Shown here: piece after piece, positions 41,501 to 53,804 of the stretch | How positions within the stretch are numbered: the first letter of the stretch is position 1 | How the letters are laid out: every line of letters begins with the position of its first letter | Origin: Phaeodactylum tricornutum CCAP 1055/1 | Lineage: Eukaryota; Bacillariophyta; Bacillariophyceae; Surirellales; Neidiaceae | Direction of reading: 5' to 3' | DNA: 64,000 nucleotides | NCBI RefSeq assembly: GCF_000150955.2 | Contig: NC_011670.1 | Coordinates: 1,221,766 to 1,285,765, forward strand | Notes under the pieces: generated by a model | Database searches by the model: none | What the model was told of the DNA's origin: nothing | The model's input: the letters and a program-made list of their open reading frames with translations, nothing else | Made by a program: the position numbers and the translations under genes

Positions 41501-44500
41501 TTCTGGGTGTTGGATCGATCTGACAATGACTTTCCAAGACAGCAGCGCCTCATCGCTCACTCTAAGCTACCAGACTCAGACAAAGCACTACCCGAGGAGA
41601 GTCGATACGATATATTGGGCGAGCTTCGTAAGATCGGAGCATTCCAACCAGACTTCTCCGGGTTGGAGAGTCTGGCAGACATTACTTTTACCATTAATGG
41701 TGCACAATTTGCAGTGCAGCCAGATCTTTGGACTCTAGACAACCTAGGTGGTGTTAATCTCCGAGCGGACTCCGTCCTAGATGCTAAGTTCACAACGCTT
41801 TGTGTTAATTGGAACCCCCAGGTAGTGAAGGTCTTGACTGTGATGCTTTCGAAGTTCACGCTGTCCATGGATTCAAGCTGCAAATCTGAGGCTGGCTCTC
41901 TCCTGATTGCCTCAAGCCCTTCTCGTGCAAAACGAAAGTATTCTGCATCTAGTGGGGTGTCGCAGGAACAGGACAGGACACATGATCAGACTTTTCGCGA
42001 GAAGACAGTGCTAGTTCGAGCAGAAATGGAATCGTTATCTATTGTGTTGAATTCCGCGAGAGACGATCGACCTCTATTCACACTGACCATGTCTGCGTCG
42101 AGTGTGCATATGCTGTCCGGAGCCAAGGATGCTCGGAGACTCAATTTAGTACTAGGAGACATCAAGGTGGTTACGCCTGAAACCAGTCGGACAAATTCAT
42201 TATACAGAACGATTCTCGGCCTGGCTCCAGAGCAATCTGAAAGTCTTCTAACTATCGAGTACCGTGAGGGTGAAAATGCGATGGAAAGTCGTCCGTTAGA
42301 AGGCGTGGATATGGCCGAATGCGAAGCTTACGCTGATATCATGATGTCCCCCATGAGGATCGTCTACATCCAAGCTCAGGTATTGTCTCTGCTAGAATAT
42401 GCCACTGATGGTATATTGGGTGCCTTGACAGCTCACATGGCGTCCTCCGCTGCAGCAGCGGCCGCAGAAATGGCGTCACCTTCAACGTTGTCCAAAGTGT
42501 TTTGCGTCCACGCAAGTGGGCTTGAGATTGTCTTACCACAGGCGGCATACGCCGAAGGTTGGTTATCGTTGGAAGCTGGGGGGCTGAGCGTACATTACAC
42601 TACATTGCCGTCTCCGGGTGGAGGGAAAGCCGATGTCAAACTTTCGAATGTGATGTTGAGGGACGCTCTAGCGTCCAAGATGCAAGAAGAGACCATCGAG
42701 ATGATTGTCCAAGTCTACCTCCAAGCCGAAGGCGTTGGATCGAAAGATGACCAGGCTACTGTTGTCAACATTGATGTACCCACAGCGTCTTTCATCGTCT
42801 CGAGTGCTCAGTATACTCAAATTCTCGCAACACTTGACCAAAACTTCGGAGAGTCAGACCTCTTCCTAAGAGAGGATGCAATGGTAGTTGCAACAACCTG
42901 GGATTTAAAAAACGATTGCGAAGCGAGGAAGGGCTTCGAGGTGACACATGCAGGGGCGAATGCATTAGAGAAGGAAACCCGAACATACTTGGATTTGAAG
43001 ATTGGGACGTTTTCCGTCGAACTTTGTGGTACCGGAACGAATGATCCTCTGATTCGCGTCGCAGCTCTTGCTGCCAGCGTGTCCTTAAAACTACTTTCTG
43101 ATGAGCAAAGAACTTTGAGCACTGTCTTTCTGCGAAACCTGGTCTGCGATGATCGTCGCTTCAGTGCAGCCGGCCGACAATACCGTTCACTTGTGTACCA
43201 GGACGACTCCGCCGCGACTGGCAGAAAAAAGGAAGGCGCAGATTTGTTCTCTATATCTTATGAAGGGAAAAATGACGCGACAATCCTAAAACTTCGAATT
43301 GGTTCGCCACGCTTGGTCTTCATACCCGATGCTGTTGCCGAAGTTATAGCTTTTGTTGGCTCTGACGGAAAGGATTCCGCGTTGCGACAAAAGGCTCCCG
43401 AAGAAGCCTTGATGGCACAGCCTAGTCGGGAGATCGTTGAGGTTACTAGTGAAGAAAACCACGACCCTGAAGCTGAGGCTGATTTTGCTCATCGTGATGA
43501 CAGCAATTTCCAAGATATTGTCACTTTGACGTTCGAAATGACGACGGATGAGTGCAGCGTGATCTTTGTAGACTTGGGTTCCGTAGGTACAACGTCAGGC
43601 GGGAGCTTGGTCACGTCTTCAGCAGCAGAAACATTTGTCTTGGGTGGACGCTTTAGCACAAACGTTGTAGTCGAACGGTTGCTGTCGAGCGGAAAAATCA
43701 GTTCAGCCGACGTAAAAATTGATGTGGACTATCTTGAAGCGTACACAGCTTTTGGTGAGAAATTGAGCAGTCCGTTGCAGGTACTCGATCCGACTCGGTT
43801 GTCTTTGCACATTTCGACGAAAGCTGACGCCATTGACGGGCAAAAGATAGACATTCGCGCAGCTGCAGTAGAGCCTGTTGATATTTGCTTGTCGATGCGC
43901 AATGCTGCGTTATTGAATGCCATTTTAATAAGCTTCTTAGAATGTTTCGATGACATGGGCACCGAGCCCGATGAAGAAACGATCCCAAAGTCGCTGAGTG
44001 ACGAACAAGCGGCTCGAATTCAAGAGCTTGCTTCAGAATTAGACAAACACGCACCAGAGGACACGTCTCAGAGCGACCCACCTTCGAGTTTGCAAGGTCC
44101 TGAGGTCCGAAGCATCAGCTCACAGAGCGAAAGAAGCTCTTCAATGGACGTATTGTCGTTGAAAATTACGATGCCGGAGACGAAAGTCACTTTTGTCAAT
44201 GATCTACAGGGATTAGACGAAGCGCTGATTCGTTTGGTCGCACGAAATTTTGCAGCTGGGGGACAATGGCGCAGAGGAGTTATTGATGGGAGAGGGGTTA
44301 AATCGGTCTTATTCTTCGACCTAAGCATTCATACTTCATTGTTGTCGGACTTTTTCGATTCTTCTGTACAAACGTGGAAAACGTTGCTTGACGACCCATG
44401 GGAGCTGTCGCTGACTGCGAAAAGAGGAATTAGCGAACGTTTTAATTCGTTTCGGCCCAGCACAACTCTTGACATCGAGTCTTTCCCGTGCCATGTTTCT

Positions 44501-47500
44501 TTTTCTGAACATTTCCTTATGAGTTTGGCGTCAGCGAAGCGTATGTGGTCAGTTTATTCGACTGCAACTGAAACAGGAACGACTTCAGCGTCCTCCGTTG
44601 ACAAATCTCTGCCGCATCGACGACGGAGTATTGCTGCCAGCGCTGCTCGGACTTTCGTATCAGCTCTTCCCTACGCGCTGGAAAATCATTCTGGCCTGGA
44701 GATTTGCTTTGTGATTCCCGGACAGGACAGCGAGCAGCGACGTTGTAGTAGTAGCTCAATAGAATACTTCAGATTCGATCCTCCCAGTGCGTTGGGTTCA
44801 GGCGGTAAAAGACTGTATGGTCAAGACGTGTCCTTTGCTAAAGAGATTGTGATCTATATTGCAAACTCTACACTTGCAATTAAAAACCTTGATGAAATGG
44901 TAGATGGGCAACCGGGAAGCCCGGCGAATATCAGATGGGACAATTGTCTTTGTCGAGATCAGACGTGAAGGCAAGACCACTGTGAGTCCCCAGTATTTTG
45001 ATCGGAATGAAATTCTCAAGGACAAGGCTGACCTCTCTCTTGCTTGTAATTGCCATAGGTACTTCACCTCTCGAGCGGGTTTGACATCCATAATGCTACC
45101 AAGATTCCTTTCGCCATTGGTGCTCTAACTTCCAAAGGAGAAGTCAAATCGATTGGAATCTGTCGTTCCCAAGAGCAACACACGATGTCTACACGTGCAA
45201 GCTTGATTGCGAAAGATGGACAGATTTCCAAATCTTCGCGAAGATTTGGTTTACCGGTCGACCTTTTGAAAGACTTCCGAGAAAGTTGGAACCAGGGCAA
45301 ACGAACGAAATTAGAGATTGTTGTTGCGCCAGATTTGGTCGAGCTTAGCGATGATGTTGAGATGAAATGTTTCATCGAAGTTGCCGTCGACAGAACAATG
45401 TTCGCTGTAACTGATTCTAAGCTTGTCGAAAAACATTTTGACGTATGCTGTGTTCCCACTGATCGGTTCTCCGGTGAACGCAAAAATTCAGCTGACGTTC
45501 ACCCATTTGGATTACATGTGAGAATTCAAACGATCCTAGTTGACGACACTTATCTTGCGGTGAGACTTTTGCTTGAACCTCGGGCTACAATTGAAAACCA
45601 AATTCCGGTTTGTATTAGTGTCAAGACACCCATGCCATATACGTTCAGTAGAAGTGTTCGCCACAATAAGAAAGATTCTACGCATGAGCTGCAGCCGAAC
45701 ACTTCTGTTGAAATATTTACGCCTGGTCCATCAATCGCAGTGTCCGTGAACTGCGCAGATCTCCCGATCGGAGGAACGACAACTGACTGGATGGAAGGTG
45801 GTTGGATAGATTTGCCATTGGTTGCCGAATATCGATTGCCCGAACCAATACGATGTCAATTGCCGTTTGACAGGAGGACCGCAGAGACTCTTGGACGCCC
45901 TTCCACAAACGGTACAGAGTTCTTTATCGCAGAGGGCGACGAAAACTTGGCAATGCTTGCATCTATAGGTGGCGAGGGACGGAGGACCACGGACGACAAA
46001 AGGCACGAAGTCGAAAAAGCTCTTGCATTCAACTACCATCGATGCTTTTACGTTACAGTCTGCAACTTTGCCGTCGACCATACCGGTGACATACTTTTTG
46101 AGCAAATGGAATCTTCAGAACGGTCCTCTATTCGACGTAGCGCTACAGGTATTCGAAATAGCAGAAGCTCGTCTGATAAGCTTTCGACACCCTTTGGAGC
46201 TTTCCGTTCGCAGGAACACAACGGAAGAGTCTCTCTTCTTCCAAATTCAAAATCTCCAATCCGTCTTTTGCATTTGACAATGGAAGGCGACGAAGGCCTT
46301 CGCCGTAGTTCCGCCTTTATGCTCGATGATATATCAATCTGCGAGGGCGGAGTAGACGCCACTCCTTTACGGTGGAACGATGGCACTCTCTCGGGTTTTT
46401 TTGCATACCGGCGACTAGTGAACTCGTACCAATCGGAATTGCATGTTGTACCCGAGTACGTGGTGTATAATGGAAGCTCCACTTACGCTATTGCTGTACG
46501 TCAACCCGGTGGTATTCAAAAGGCAATCCAGCCTGGGGCAATTTTATCACTTTCCACTCACTCCGGTGAGACAGCAAGTATTTCGTTGGAGTACAAGGAT
46601 TTTGACGGACGAACGTCTCCGCTTCGAATCGACTCTTTGGGGCTGCGCGTTGCCATTGTCAAACGAGGGGACGGACAACCGATCGGAAGCATCGCTCTGC
46701 AAACCGTCGTGGGGGCGCAGGACTCTCGTTTGGTTGTCAAACTTGGTGAATTCAAAATGGCTAAGCTTGCGAGGTCAGATACTGAAAGCTCAGCTATCAA
46801 AGGAAGCTTCGACGACGACTTTCTGAGGTTTCGCATTCAATGGTCAGAGCTTCGCGTAACGATGAACGAAGCTCGCCCTGGCACTAAGCAAGAGCAGGCT
46901 TTTTTTGGATATGCCCTTGATCAAATCATGCAAGAAGCTTCACCTCTTCCGAAACAGAAGTATGAAACTATATCACCGCTTACGGCGCAAAAGCCCTGTC
47001 CCTCGAGTGAAACATGGGTTGAAGCTCGCCAGAGGCAAAGCCAAGAAGAGCTGCTGGACCGCTCGATTGCACAAGACCCAATTTGCTCAATTCTTTTCCA
47101 TCGATTTACAATTGATTGGCAGCGTGTGTTCAAAGACGAAGAAAAATCCACGGACGAACGAGGGCAAGCACTTTTGAAGTCACCAGAGCGATCGCAATTA
47201 TCAGTGATTGTGCACAATGTTCAAATAAGGGATGAGACCATTAATTCACCATATCCAATAGTTCTGGATTCTTCGTCAGAAGCGAGTTTCTTTGATCTTT
47301 GTATTCAGTGTCGAGGATCTCTGGAGAAAGAATTGATCAAGATAGATTTAGTCGACTTGAATCTGGCGCACTCGAACGGAATATCTCAAAAAATAATAGT
47401 GAACACAAGCGAGACATTTGTTTGGAAAATGCTTGATTTGGCTGACCGAATTCTCGCCGCCGCCGGAGAATTTGGTAGTTATGAAATTAAATTAACGTGG

Positions 47501-48582
47501 GACGATGAACACGATGGATATTCAGTCTCCATTCAGGAACGACGTTCCTCGTACATTGACACCGAAGCATCCTATACACCGCCAGAAAGTGATACACTTC
47601 TTGACATTAAACATGCGAGGGTTTCTCCTTTTACAATGGTGGTGAGTTTTAAGCGCACTCCGGAGGCTTCGCGGTATAGAATACGGAAAGGTGTTCGCGG
47701 AGGAAACCTGATGAATTACTTCACACGGCGTCTCAAGTTCAAGATTGAAAAAGCCGAGCTCAAGTTTTCTCGCTACGAGGCCACTGGTGTTAAGGGACCA
47801 CCGGATAGACTCATTGAGCTCCTCAGTACGGTTTACTTTTCTCGCGTAAAGCTAAAATTGGTAACCATAATGACGGCTGCCAGTTTTCAAGACTGGAAGT
47901 TTTTGGCAGCTCGCGACGGTGGTGACGACGAGTTCGTAGAAGGCGACATTCTTCGTGTTACCGGGAATATTGCCGGGAACACCGCTGACTACGTTCTGAA
48001 GAAAGCTGGTAAGGGCCTTGGTTCTGGCGTGAGTGCTCTAACCAGTAAAATCGGAGGAGGAATTGAAAGTGCAACAGGAGCAGTTGGAGCTCGCTCCGTT
48101 GGTGTTGGAGTCAACAGCTTCGTGTCAGGTGTCGGAGAGGGTGTCGGAGATACAATTTCCGGGGTTGGATCGGGCGCAGGTCAGATTCTGAAAGGTGCCG
48201 GCCAAGGAGTCGGGCACGTTTTTGGAGGAGGTACGCGAAGAAAATGAGGGTTGTTTTTCCAAGACACGAGCCTTTTTTCATCCCATTCACGAATTGTTTC
48301 TTCTGCGTGTTAGTTTCCGGAGGCGCTATGATAATTGGTAAAGGTATTGGGAAGGGCATCACATTCGGTGATGGACGAGCAGTCGCGTCGGGGCTGGCTA
48401 ACGGAGTGTCTTCGATCGGAAATGGTGTTGGGCAAGGCGTCGGATCAGTCGTTCAAGGGACAGCCGGCGGTGTACTCTCGGTCGGGAAAGGTCTTTTCTC
48501 CGGCGTCCAGAGTGTCGGGCGTGGGATAGGGGGAGCCTTTACAGGTAAGAAACCCAGCAAGAAGTCAAGTGCCCAACGATAG
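38558..48582 (+). CDS. VPS13-type bridge-like lipid transfer protein
   Basis: About 10 kb, roughly 3,280 aa. Exon 1 (from 38558) starts with the chorein motif LLDVLEQTIGKYVKNLDAESLNVAVWSGKIELNALEL and runs to about 44.9 kb. A 77-bp intron (44982-45058, GTGAGT...ATAG) joins IRREGKTT to VLHLSSGFDIHNATKIPFAIG of the VPS13 adaptor-binding region. Exon 45059-48230 is followed by an 83-bp intron (GTACGC...TTAG) and the last exon 48314-48582, with Gly-rich amphipathic helices ending KKPSKKSSAQR. VPS13 proteins form a long hydrophobic groove and move lipids in bulk between membranes at contact sites. Between about 44.80 and 44.94 kb the frame shifts by one base, so an extra small intron or a sequence error is present there. 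Confidence 0.9.
44803..44968 (+). other. Unresolved frame junction within the VPS13-like gene
   Basis: The long first frame continues to a stop at about 44966-44968 (SPANIRWDNCLCRDQT), but the conserved continuation DGTIVFVEIRREGKTT is read in the next frame from about 44930. One candidate intron has a GTAAAA donor near 44805 and the acceptor ATCAG at about 44935, but it would remove YGQDVSFAKEIVIYIANSTL, which looks like real protein. A single extra base near 44900-44925 explains it equally well. Confidence 0.6.
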
Positions 48583-48900
48583 TCTAGAGTAGGAAAGAGT
48601 ATGATCAGATCTAGAAATTGTTGTTGACTCACTTTTTATACTATGCTTTGTTCTCGTAGCGTGCTGCTCATGCTTCAGTTGTTGCTCCAATGGTGAAGAG
48701 CCTAGAAGAGAGGGCGCGCTCGGATCGCCTCTTCTTGGGCGCAACTCCGCTGCAGCTGAGGCATCCTAGACTTAAAAGTTCATAGTTGGAGCTTTCAAAA
48801 GTTGTTCTAACAATCACTTCCAAAAGAAACAAACCTCCTATGACCTAAAAAGAAAACCCCACATGGCAATGCTCCTATGCATACCTTTCGTCGGATTGCT
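48583..48900. other. Intergenic between convergent genes
   Basis: About 320 bases after the VPS13-like gene and before the 3' end of the leftward unknown gene; no gene seen. Confidence 0.55.
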
Positions 48901-49482
48901 TTATCGAAAGATGGGAAGTAACAAGTTTTCAGGTATCTGCTGAAATTCAGAATGAATGACTTTACATGGTTGAGGAGTAGCGGGAGGGTAGACAACCTGA
49001 AATCGGTCAACGTCCACCGGTGGAGTCCGATAGCCACCCAACAAGGCGTGTGCTTTGGAGTCGAACTCTGATGTTTCCGATGTGTCCTCATCATGGGAGA
49101 GGCGAAACATTCGCGATGCAATTTCCAAACACGTTTTAGCTGGATGGTCCAGGGATTCTGCGTGTCGATCACGGGGAAGACGTATAATTCCACCCACTGG
49201 AATATCGAGGAAAGCAAACCCAGGAGCATCAAACTCTAAATCTTTTTCTCCCTTTCCAAGCTTGGAGTCTTCAACAAAGTTTGCTGAATTTTGGGCACCG
49301 CTTGTGTGAGACTCCTTTGATAGTGTCGTTGAGTTGGTATCATAGCTTTCGGTCCGCTGCATCGCCTGCTTCGAATTAATATGAAACGACGGTACATTTG
49401 ATACATGGTTGGCCTTGGAAACGGCAGGAATAAGAGGTATGGCCTTTGGAGATTTCTGGCGGCGGTCTTGAGCAATGCACAT
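48901..49482 (-). CDS. Hypothetical protein, Ser/Thr-rich N-terminus
   Basis: Not recognised. Single exon, 193 aa. Residues 1-80 are polar and probably disordered. The centre FDAPGFAFLDIPVGGIIRLPRDRH looks folded, followed by a helix-like SLDHPAKTCLEIASRMFRL, an acidic patch, HALLGGYRTPPVDVDRFQVVYPPATPQP and a hydrophobic end. No signal peptide, membrane span or known motif is seen. The length and sustained frame support a gene, but an exon of a larger one cannot be excluded. Confidence 0.5.
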   Translation of the reverse strand: MCIAQDRRQKSPKAIPLIPAVSKANHVSNVPSFHINSKQAMQRTESYDTNSTTLSKESHTSGAQNSANFVEDSKLGKGEKDLEFDAPGFAFLDIPVGGIIRLPRDRHAESLDHPAKTCLEIASRMFRLSHDEDTSETSEFDSKAHALLGGYRTPPVDVDRFQVVYPPATPQPCKVIHSEFQQIPENLLLPIFR

Positions 49483-50250
49483 GGTGACGTGTGTGGAAAG
49501 GATGAAATAGCTATCAATTGTGGGACATAGGTATGATCTTGCTGTTGTATTACGCAGAGACTATGTGTCTAGCAAAGAAGTAACTCTCGTCAGAGAAGTG
49601 AAGCTGTCGAAATTTTGGAATGGTGAGGCAGTCAGCCATTTCCCAAGACCTGTATTGTCGCCGATGGTATAAATGAAAATCTCTCTCTGGGGGTTGACTG
49701 GCGCTTTTTTGTGCTCGAATGCGAAGTGTTTCGTCGAACCGAACACTTGCCTTCATCCGACATGACAGCATAGCCAAATCGAGAAGCGAAAATAAGTGTA
49801 TTCGATATACGACTGGCACGTAGGACGTCCATGTCTTGTTCCTACATGATCCGTACACAACTTTGTTGCACTAGTCTAAACATGAGCTTGCCGACAAAAC
49901 AATAAAATGCGATGTTCGGTTTTCGTGGTTTGTCACTGTCAGTTTGCAACAGAAAGCACGCATTGCTAACAGTCGAATGAGTCGATTTCCCCAATCCTGT
50001 CTTTTTTTCATTCGACATCCGCGTAAAAAAACCGTTCATCGGGCATTTCACGAATGCGATACTCGACTTGGTTGGAAATCACCCTAAAAGATTGTTTTGC
50101 CAAAGTTAAGCGTTCACAATAAAAGGGCAAGATAAGTTCGCAGTGGTCAAGGAACTGAAGTAAACTATAGCTACGCCTGGCGTCATTTTGAAGTTTAGAT
50201 GAGTGTTTTCATTGTCTACTAACATAACTGTAGCGCATCTACTAGGTGCA
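49483..50250. other. Intergenic 0.77 kb, no gene seen
   Basis: Short leftward open frames at 49550-49858 overlap each other in different frames and share no family mark. Otherwise AT-rich sequence between the hypothetical gene and the metacaspase 3' end. Confidence 0.5.
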
Positions 50251-52393
50251 TTACCGCCTCCTACGTCGCCCCCGGCGTCGTGATTCCTCCTCGTACTCTG
50301 TAACACATGAGCGAAATGACGAGTTGTAGCCAACACTGCGGTCTTCCTCGTCAAAGGTATTGTGATCCTCGGTCCGCGTCTGGTAGGTTTCGTCGAACGA
50401 AAAGTCTTCATCAACCTCTGGACTCAATAGCGTGCAGTTCATAACTTGTTGCAAAAGTGACTGCTTTGTAAGTGAATAATGTTTCATCACAGAAAGACCA
50501 GTGCTGTTGACAATGCCGCCGTCGCCATCACCTCTTGGGGTTGATAGTGTTTTCGTACTACACGCTAGTGAAAAATTATCGAGTATCGAAGATCTTGACG
50601 CTGCGTTAACAGCCTTTTCAGGTTGCTCGAAAAGGACTGATGACTCGTCATTTGTGATGGTTGTAGACTTGAAAGTTGCATTCATGGGGTTGAGAGCGAT
50701 ATCCACTGTTCTCCCTAGTTGTGTGAAACTAGAGGATTCATAGAGTGTTCTGACAACCTTCAAAAACCGCTTGAAACTAAAATCTTCGTTCAAAGCAAGC
50801 TGTAACAAAAGGATGAACAGGTGAGTTTGACAAAATTGTCAAAGCTAAGTCATCCACTTCATTTCGCACCTTCGGTTGCGAACTCCGTCGATCTCCTTTC
50901 GTACTCCATGAGTACGGTAGCTCCAATACCATTCCGTTGTCGCAACAATCTATAAGTATCGTCACCGTTACCCCGTATCGCATCGGCGCCAGCAGCGTCT
51001 TGAAAATCAAAGTATCACGAATTAGACCCGACTGCAAGTAGTCACAAGGAACAAGAACTTCGTCGTAACTCTCAGCTTCGGTGTCTATATGCGAATCGAG
51101 GACGCGGCCACCATGTCCAGAGAATTGTATAAAGATAGCATCGCCGGGTTGGGCCTCTTCCGACAAGGCCTTGAAAGCTTCAACGATATTCAAAAATGTT
51201 GGCTTTTTGTGATTCTTGTCGTCCATAAGAACAGTCATGAGACCACACGCCTCGGGGAAGCCATGTACGTTAACGATGTAGTCCTGCAGTGCACGAGTGA
51301 AAAGAGTTTAGAGCCGAAACCGGGACTATCAAACAACGTTGCCTAGAAAAAAATACCTTAATCGAGCGCACATCATCATGACTGGCCTTCAACTGGGCTT
51401 CGGGAATATCTGAATAGTTGCATCCAATCAAAAGAGATCGTTTCTGTCCGTTTATTGGATCGAAGTTCGACGGAATGAGTGAAAACGGCTTGGAGAGATC
51501 AATTTTGCGAGATGTTGATATCTTCGGTACCTGCACATGTTCAATGTCTTTCATTTCAGCCTTCATTCTTCGCAGCAGGTCGCACCATGTTATTGTTACA
51601 GAATATGGGTTTGTGTACTCTAGTGAACAGCCGGACTTGTACGATTGTCCCATGCCGGCATAGAGATCCTCTTCTTCATCGTCGTCGTCGAAAATTGAAG
51701 CCGAGGTAGCAGCTACTGCATGAAAGGCATCGACATGATCGTTCGCAGCATCGTACAGGACTTTCAGAAGCGCATTGCAGCACGCTCCGCCGTACGACCT
51801 TCCTGGTTCGTGGTTTCCGTCGACCGCGTTGTATTCCTACCCGGCGAGAGCAACAGCAACACGAAGACGGTAAGAATTTTGCTGTAACTACGGTAGCCCC
51901 AATTCGTAAATGGCTCCGAGATCCATCAACTTACCTCGCTCGTAGGTAAATCCCAAACCCGGCCGTATCGAGTAAAGACACCGGCAATGACTCGCACGTC
52001 GGAAGGGATAAATGCGGCACTTTTCTTGCCGTATTCTTCCGACGCCAGGCTACCTTCTATTCGATCCAGATCTGGATCATCGCGACGCGTTAAAGGCAAA
52101 TGACTGCTATTGTTGGCGACGACTTGAAGGTAGGCCATTAGGTCGGCCATGGCCAAGTTTACGTGAACCTGGTCGTCTGTAATATGCGACGAAATTTCGT
52201 CATCCCGTGCTTGAGCCGTTTCCTTGCGATCGGATCTGCCGCTAATCGGGTGAATAGGATCTGCCGCTGTATTCTTCGTTTCCTCGAAACTGTCGTTAAA
52301 CGATCTCAAGCAACTTTCTTTGCGTCCGATACCGGTCGGGACCGTTTCTGCTTCGGCAAGGCTAGTCGTCGCTTTCGAATCGGCATTTCCCAT
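50251..52393 (-). CDS. Metacaspase with N-terminal extension
   Basis: Four exons, 52393-51935, 51836-51357, 51283-50870 and 50799-50251, give 633 aa; introns are 98, 73 and 70 bp, all in frame. The start MGNADSK fits N-myristoylation. Residues 60-250 form a domain with FIPSDVRVIAGVFTRYGRVWDLPTSE-EYNAVDGNH and GGACCNALLK. The caspase-like p20 follows: RSLLIGCNYSDIPEAQLKASHDDV, QFSGHGG (His370) and LIDCCDNGM (Cys427 at the catalytic position). FSFKRFLKVVRTLYES near the C-terminus begins the p10-like part; a run of Arg ends the protein. Metacaspases are Cys proteases cleaving after Arg/Lys, tied to stress and cell death in diatoms. The usual CHSG is CDNG here. Confidence 0.85.
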
Positions 52394-53804
52394 TCTGCGA
52401 CGAGAAATCTGAAAGTAAATTTCAAGTAAACTTCGTTGACGAACGTCCCGCAATGCGGTAGTAGCTTTATTTGGACGCGAAACGGCTGTTGCAAGTGGAA
52501 ATCCTATTAGGATAAATGCAATTCTAATGTGTCTAGTGTTACGAGCTGTGGAGCAACAAAAGCTCCGGTTCGATCTGTGATCGTTACAACCGAAACACTT
52601 GATCGCAACGAAACAGCGAGAACAGGCTATTTTGAAAAAGTAGGCTGTCGACAAATTGTAAACGTTAAGTAGACAGTTAAGTGGAATTATGCTACGGCAT
52701 TCGCTGCTATGACAAAGCTTTCAAAATCTGTCTGGCAGTTAAGCGATTTTATTTTACAGAATAGCGATCTACAATTATGCAATACTGGCAATTCCTTTCG
52801 TTTTTCACGTGAATTGGCGAAAGGTTGACTGTGAGGCTAACCGAAACCAATGTCGAATATCTCTCCGTGTCGACCAAAAACAACTGGGGGTGAATTGTAA
52901 ACCTGGTGGCGGAAAACCACAACATCAGTTTCATTTGAACGTGACGAATTCAACCCAACGTATCCTATTTCTGCTTGTCTTGTCTGGGATTGTTCGGAAG
53001 AAATCGTTCCAGCGAAAGCATTCATTTCGAAAGTCAAGAGTTCGGCCGAAAACGGAAATGAACCACCATCCACAAAGGACCGCAGCCGACACGACACATG
53101 GCTGCACCTCCGTTAGCACGTTTGGCGTCTTTTTGAAAGTGTTCTCGTGAGAATTTATGCCAGAACCACAAAGGCCATTGCAAGAAGGGCACGTGATTTT
53201 GTTGTGGATGTATTGTTGTTTCACCTTCCTTGTTTCGGTGCCGTCCATTTTCGAGGAGACAACGAGTATTGTTTGACCTACTCGAATCAATCCGGGTTTC
53301 GGGATCAAGACCCACACAGTTTGGATTGCTATTGGAGGAAATGGACGCTCCGAGACGATGGCAGTGAACAGCGGCGCCCAGGTACCAAGCCGAAGTTTTC
53401 ACAGACAACAATCAACCAGAAAATGCACCCATAGCCTTCCCTCCACCATGGATTCATTCCCTTTTCATTTTGCCATTCTACAATCGGCAACTCATGGATA
53501 CCGAATCCAGGGCGATGAGACCACATCAGGGAGCAAAACTGACCGATTTTACAACGCAAGCCTATGAAACGTACCAGCGAAGTGGTAGACAAAAAATCTC
53601 AGCCAACTAGCTAACATTGACTACTCCTACGTCCCATAATTGACGAGCGTTTCCCGCCATTCTCATAGAATGTTCCACAATGAAAAGCTCTAAAACGCTC
53701 TCTTGACGATTCGGTTCAGTATAAACGTTTATGCAAATGACATCGAGCAATGTCCACTTCACAACCTCTGCTTAGGCAAGGACGAACACGTGTTGCTGCA
53801 TTGT
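52394..53804. other. Intergenic 1.4 kb without a supported gene
   Basis: Overlapping open frames exist on both strands at 52809-53434 but none has an ATG start with a family mark. A leftward frame contains CPSCNGLCGSG, a zinc-binding-like pattern, too short to call. The metacaspase promoter must lie at the low-coordinate side of this stretch. Confidence 0.45.

Noticed and set aside
52809-53434. Overlapping open frames on both strands, one with CPSCNGLCGSG.
   Set aside because: No ATG start with family similarity; several frames compete; the Cys pattern is short and could be chance.
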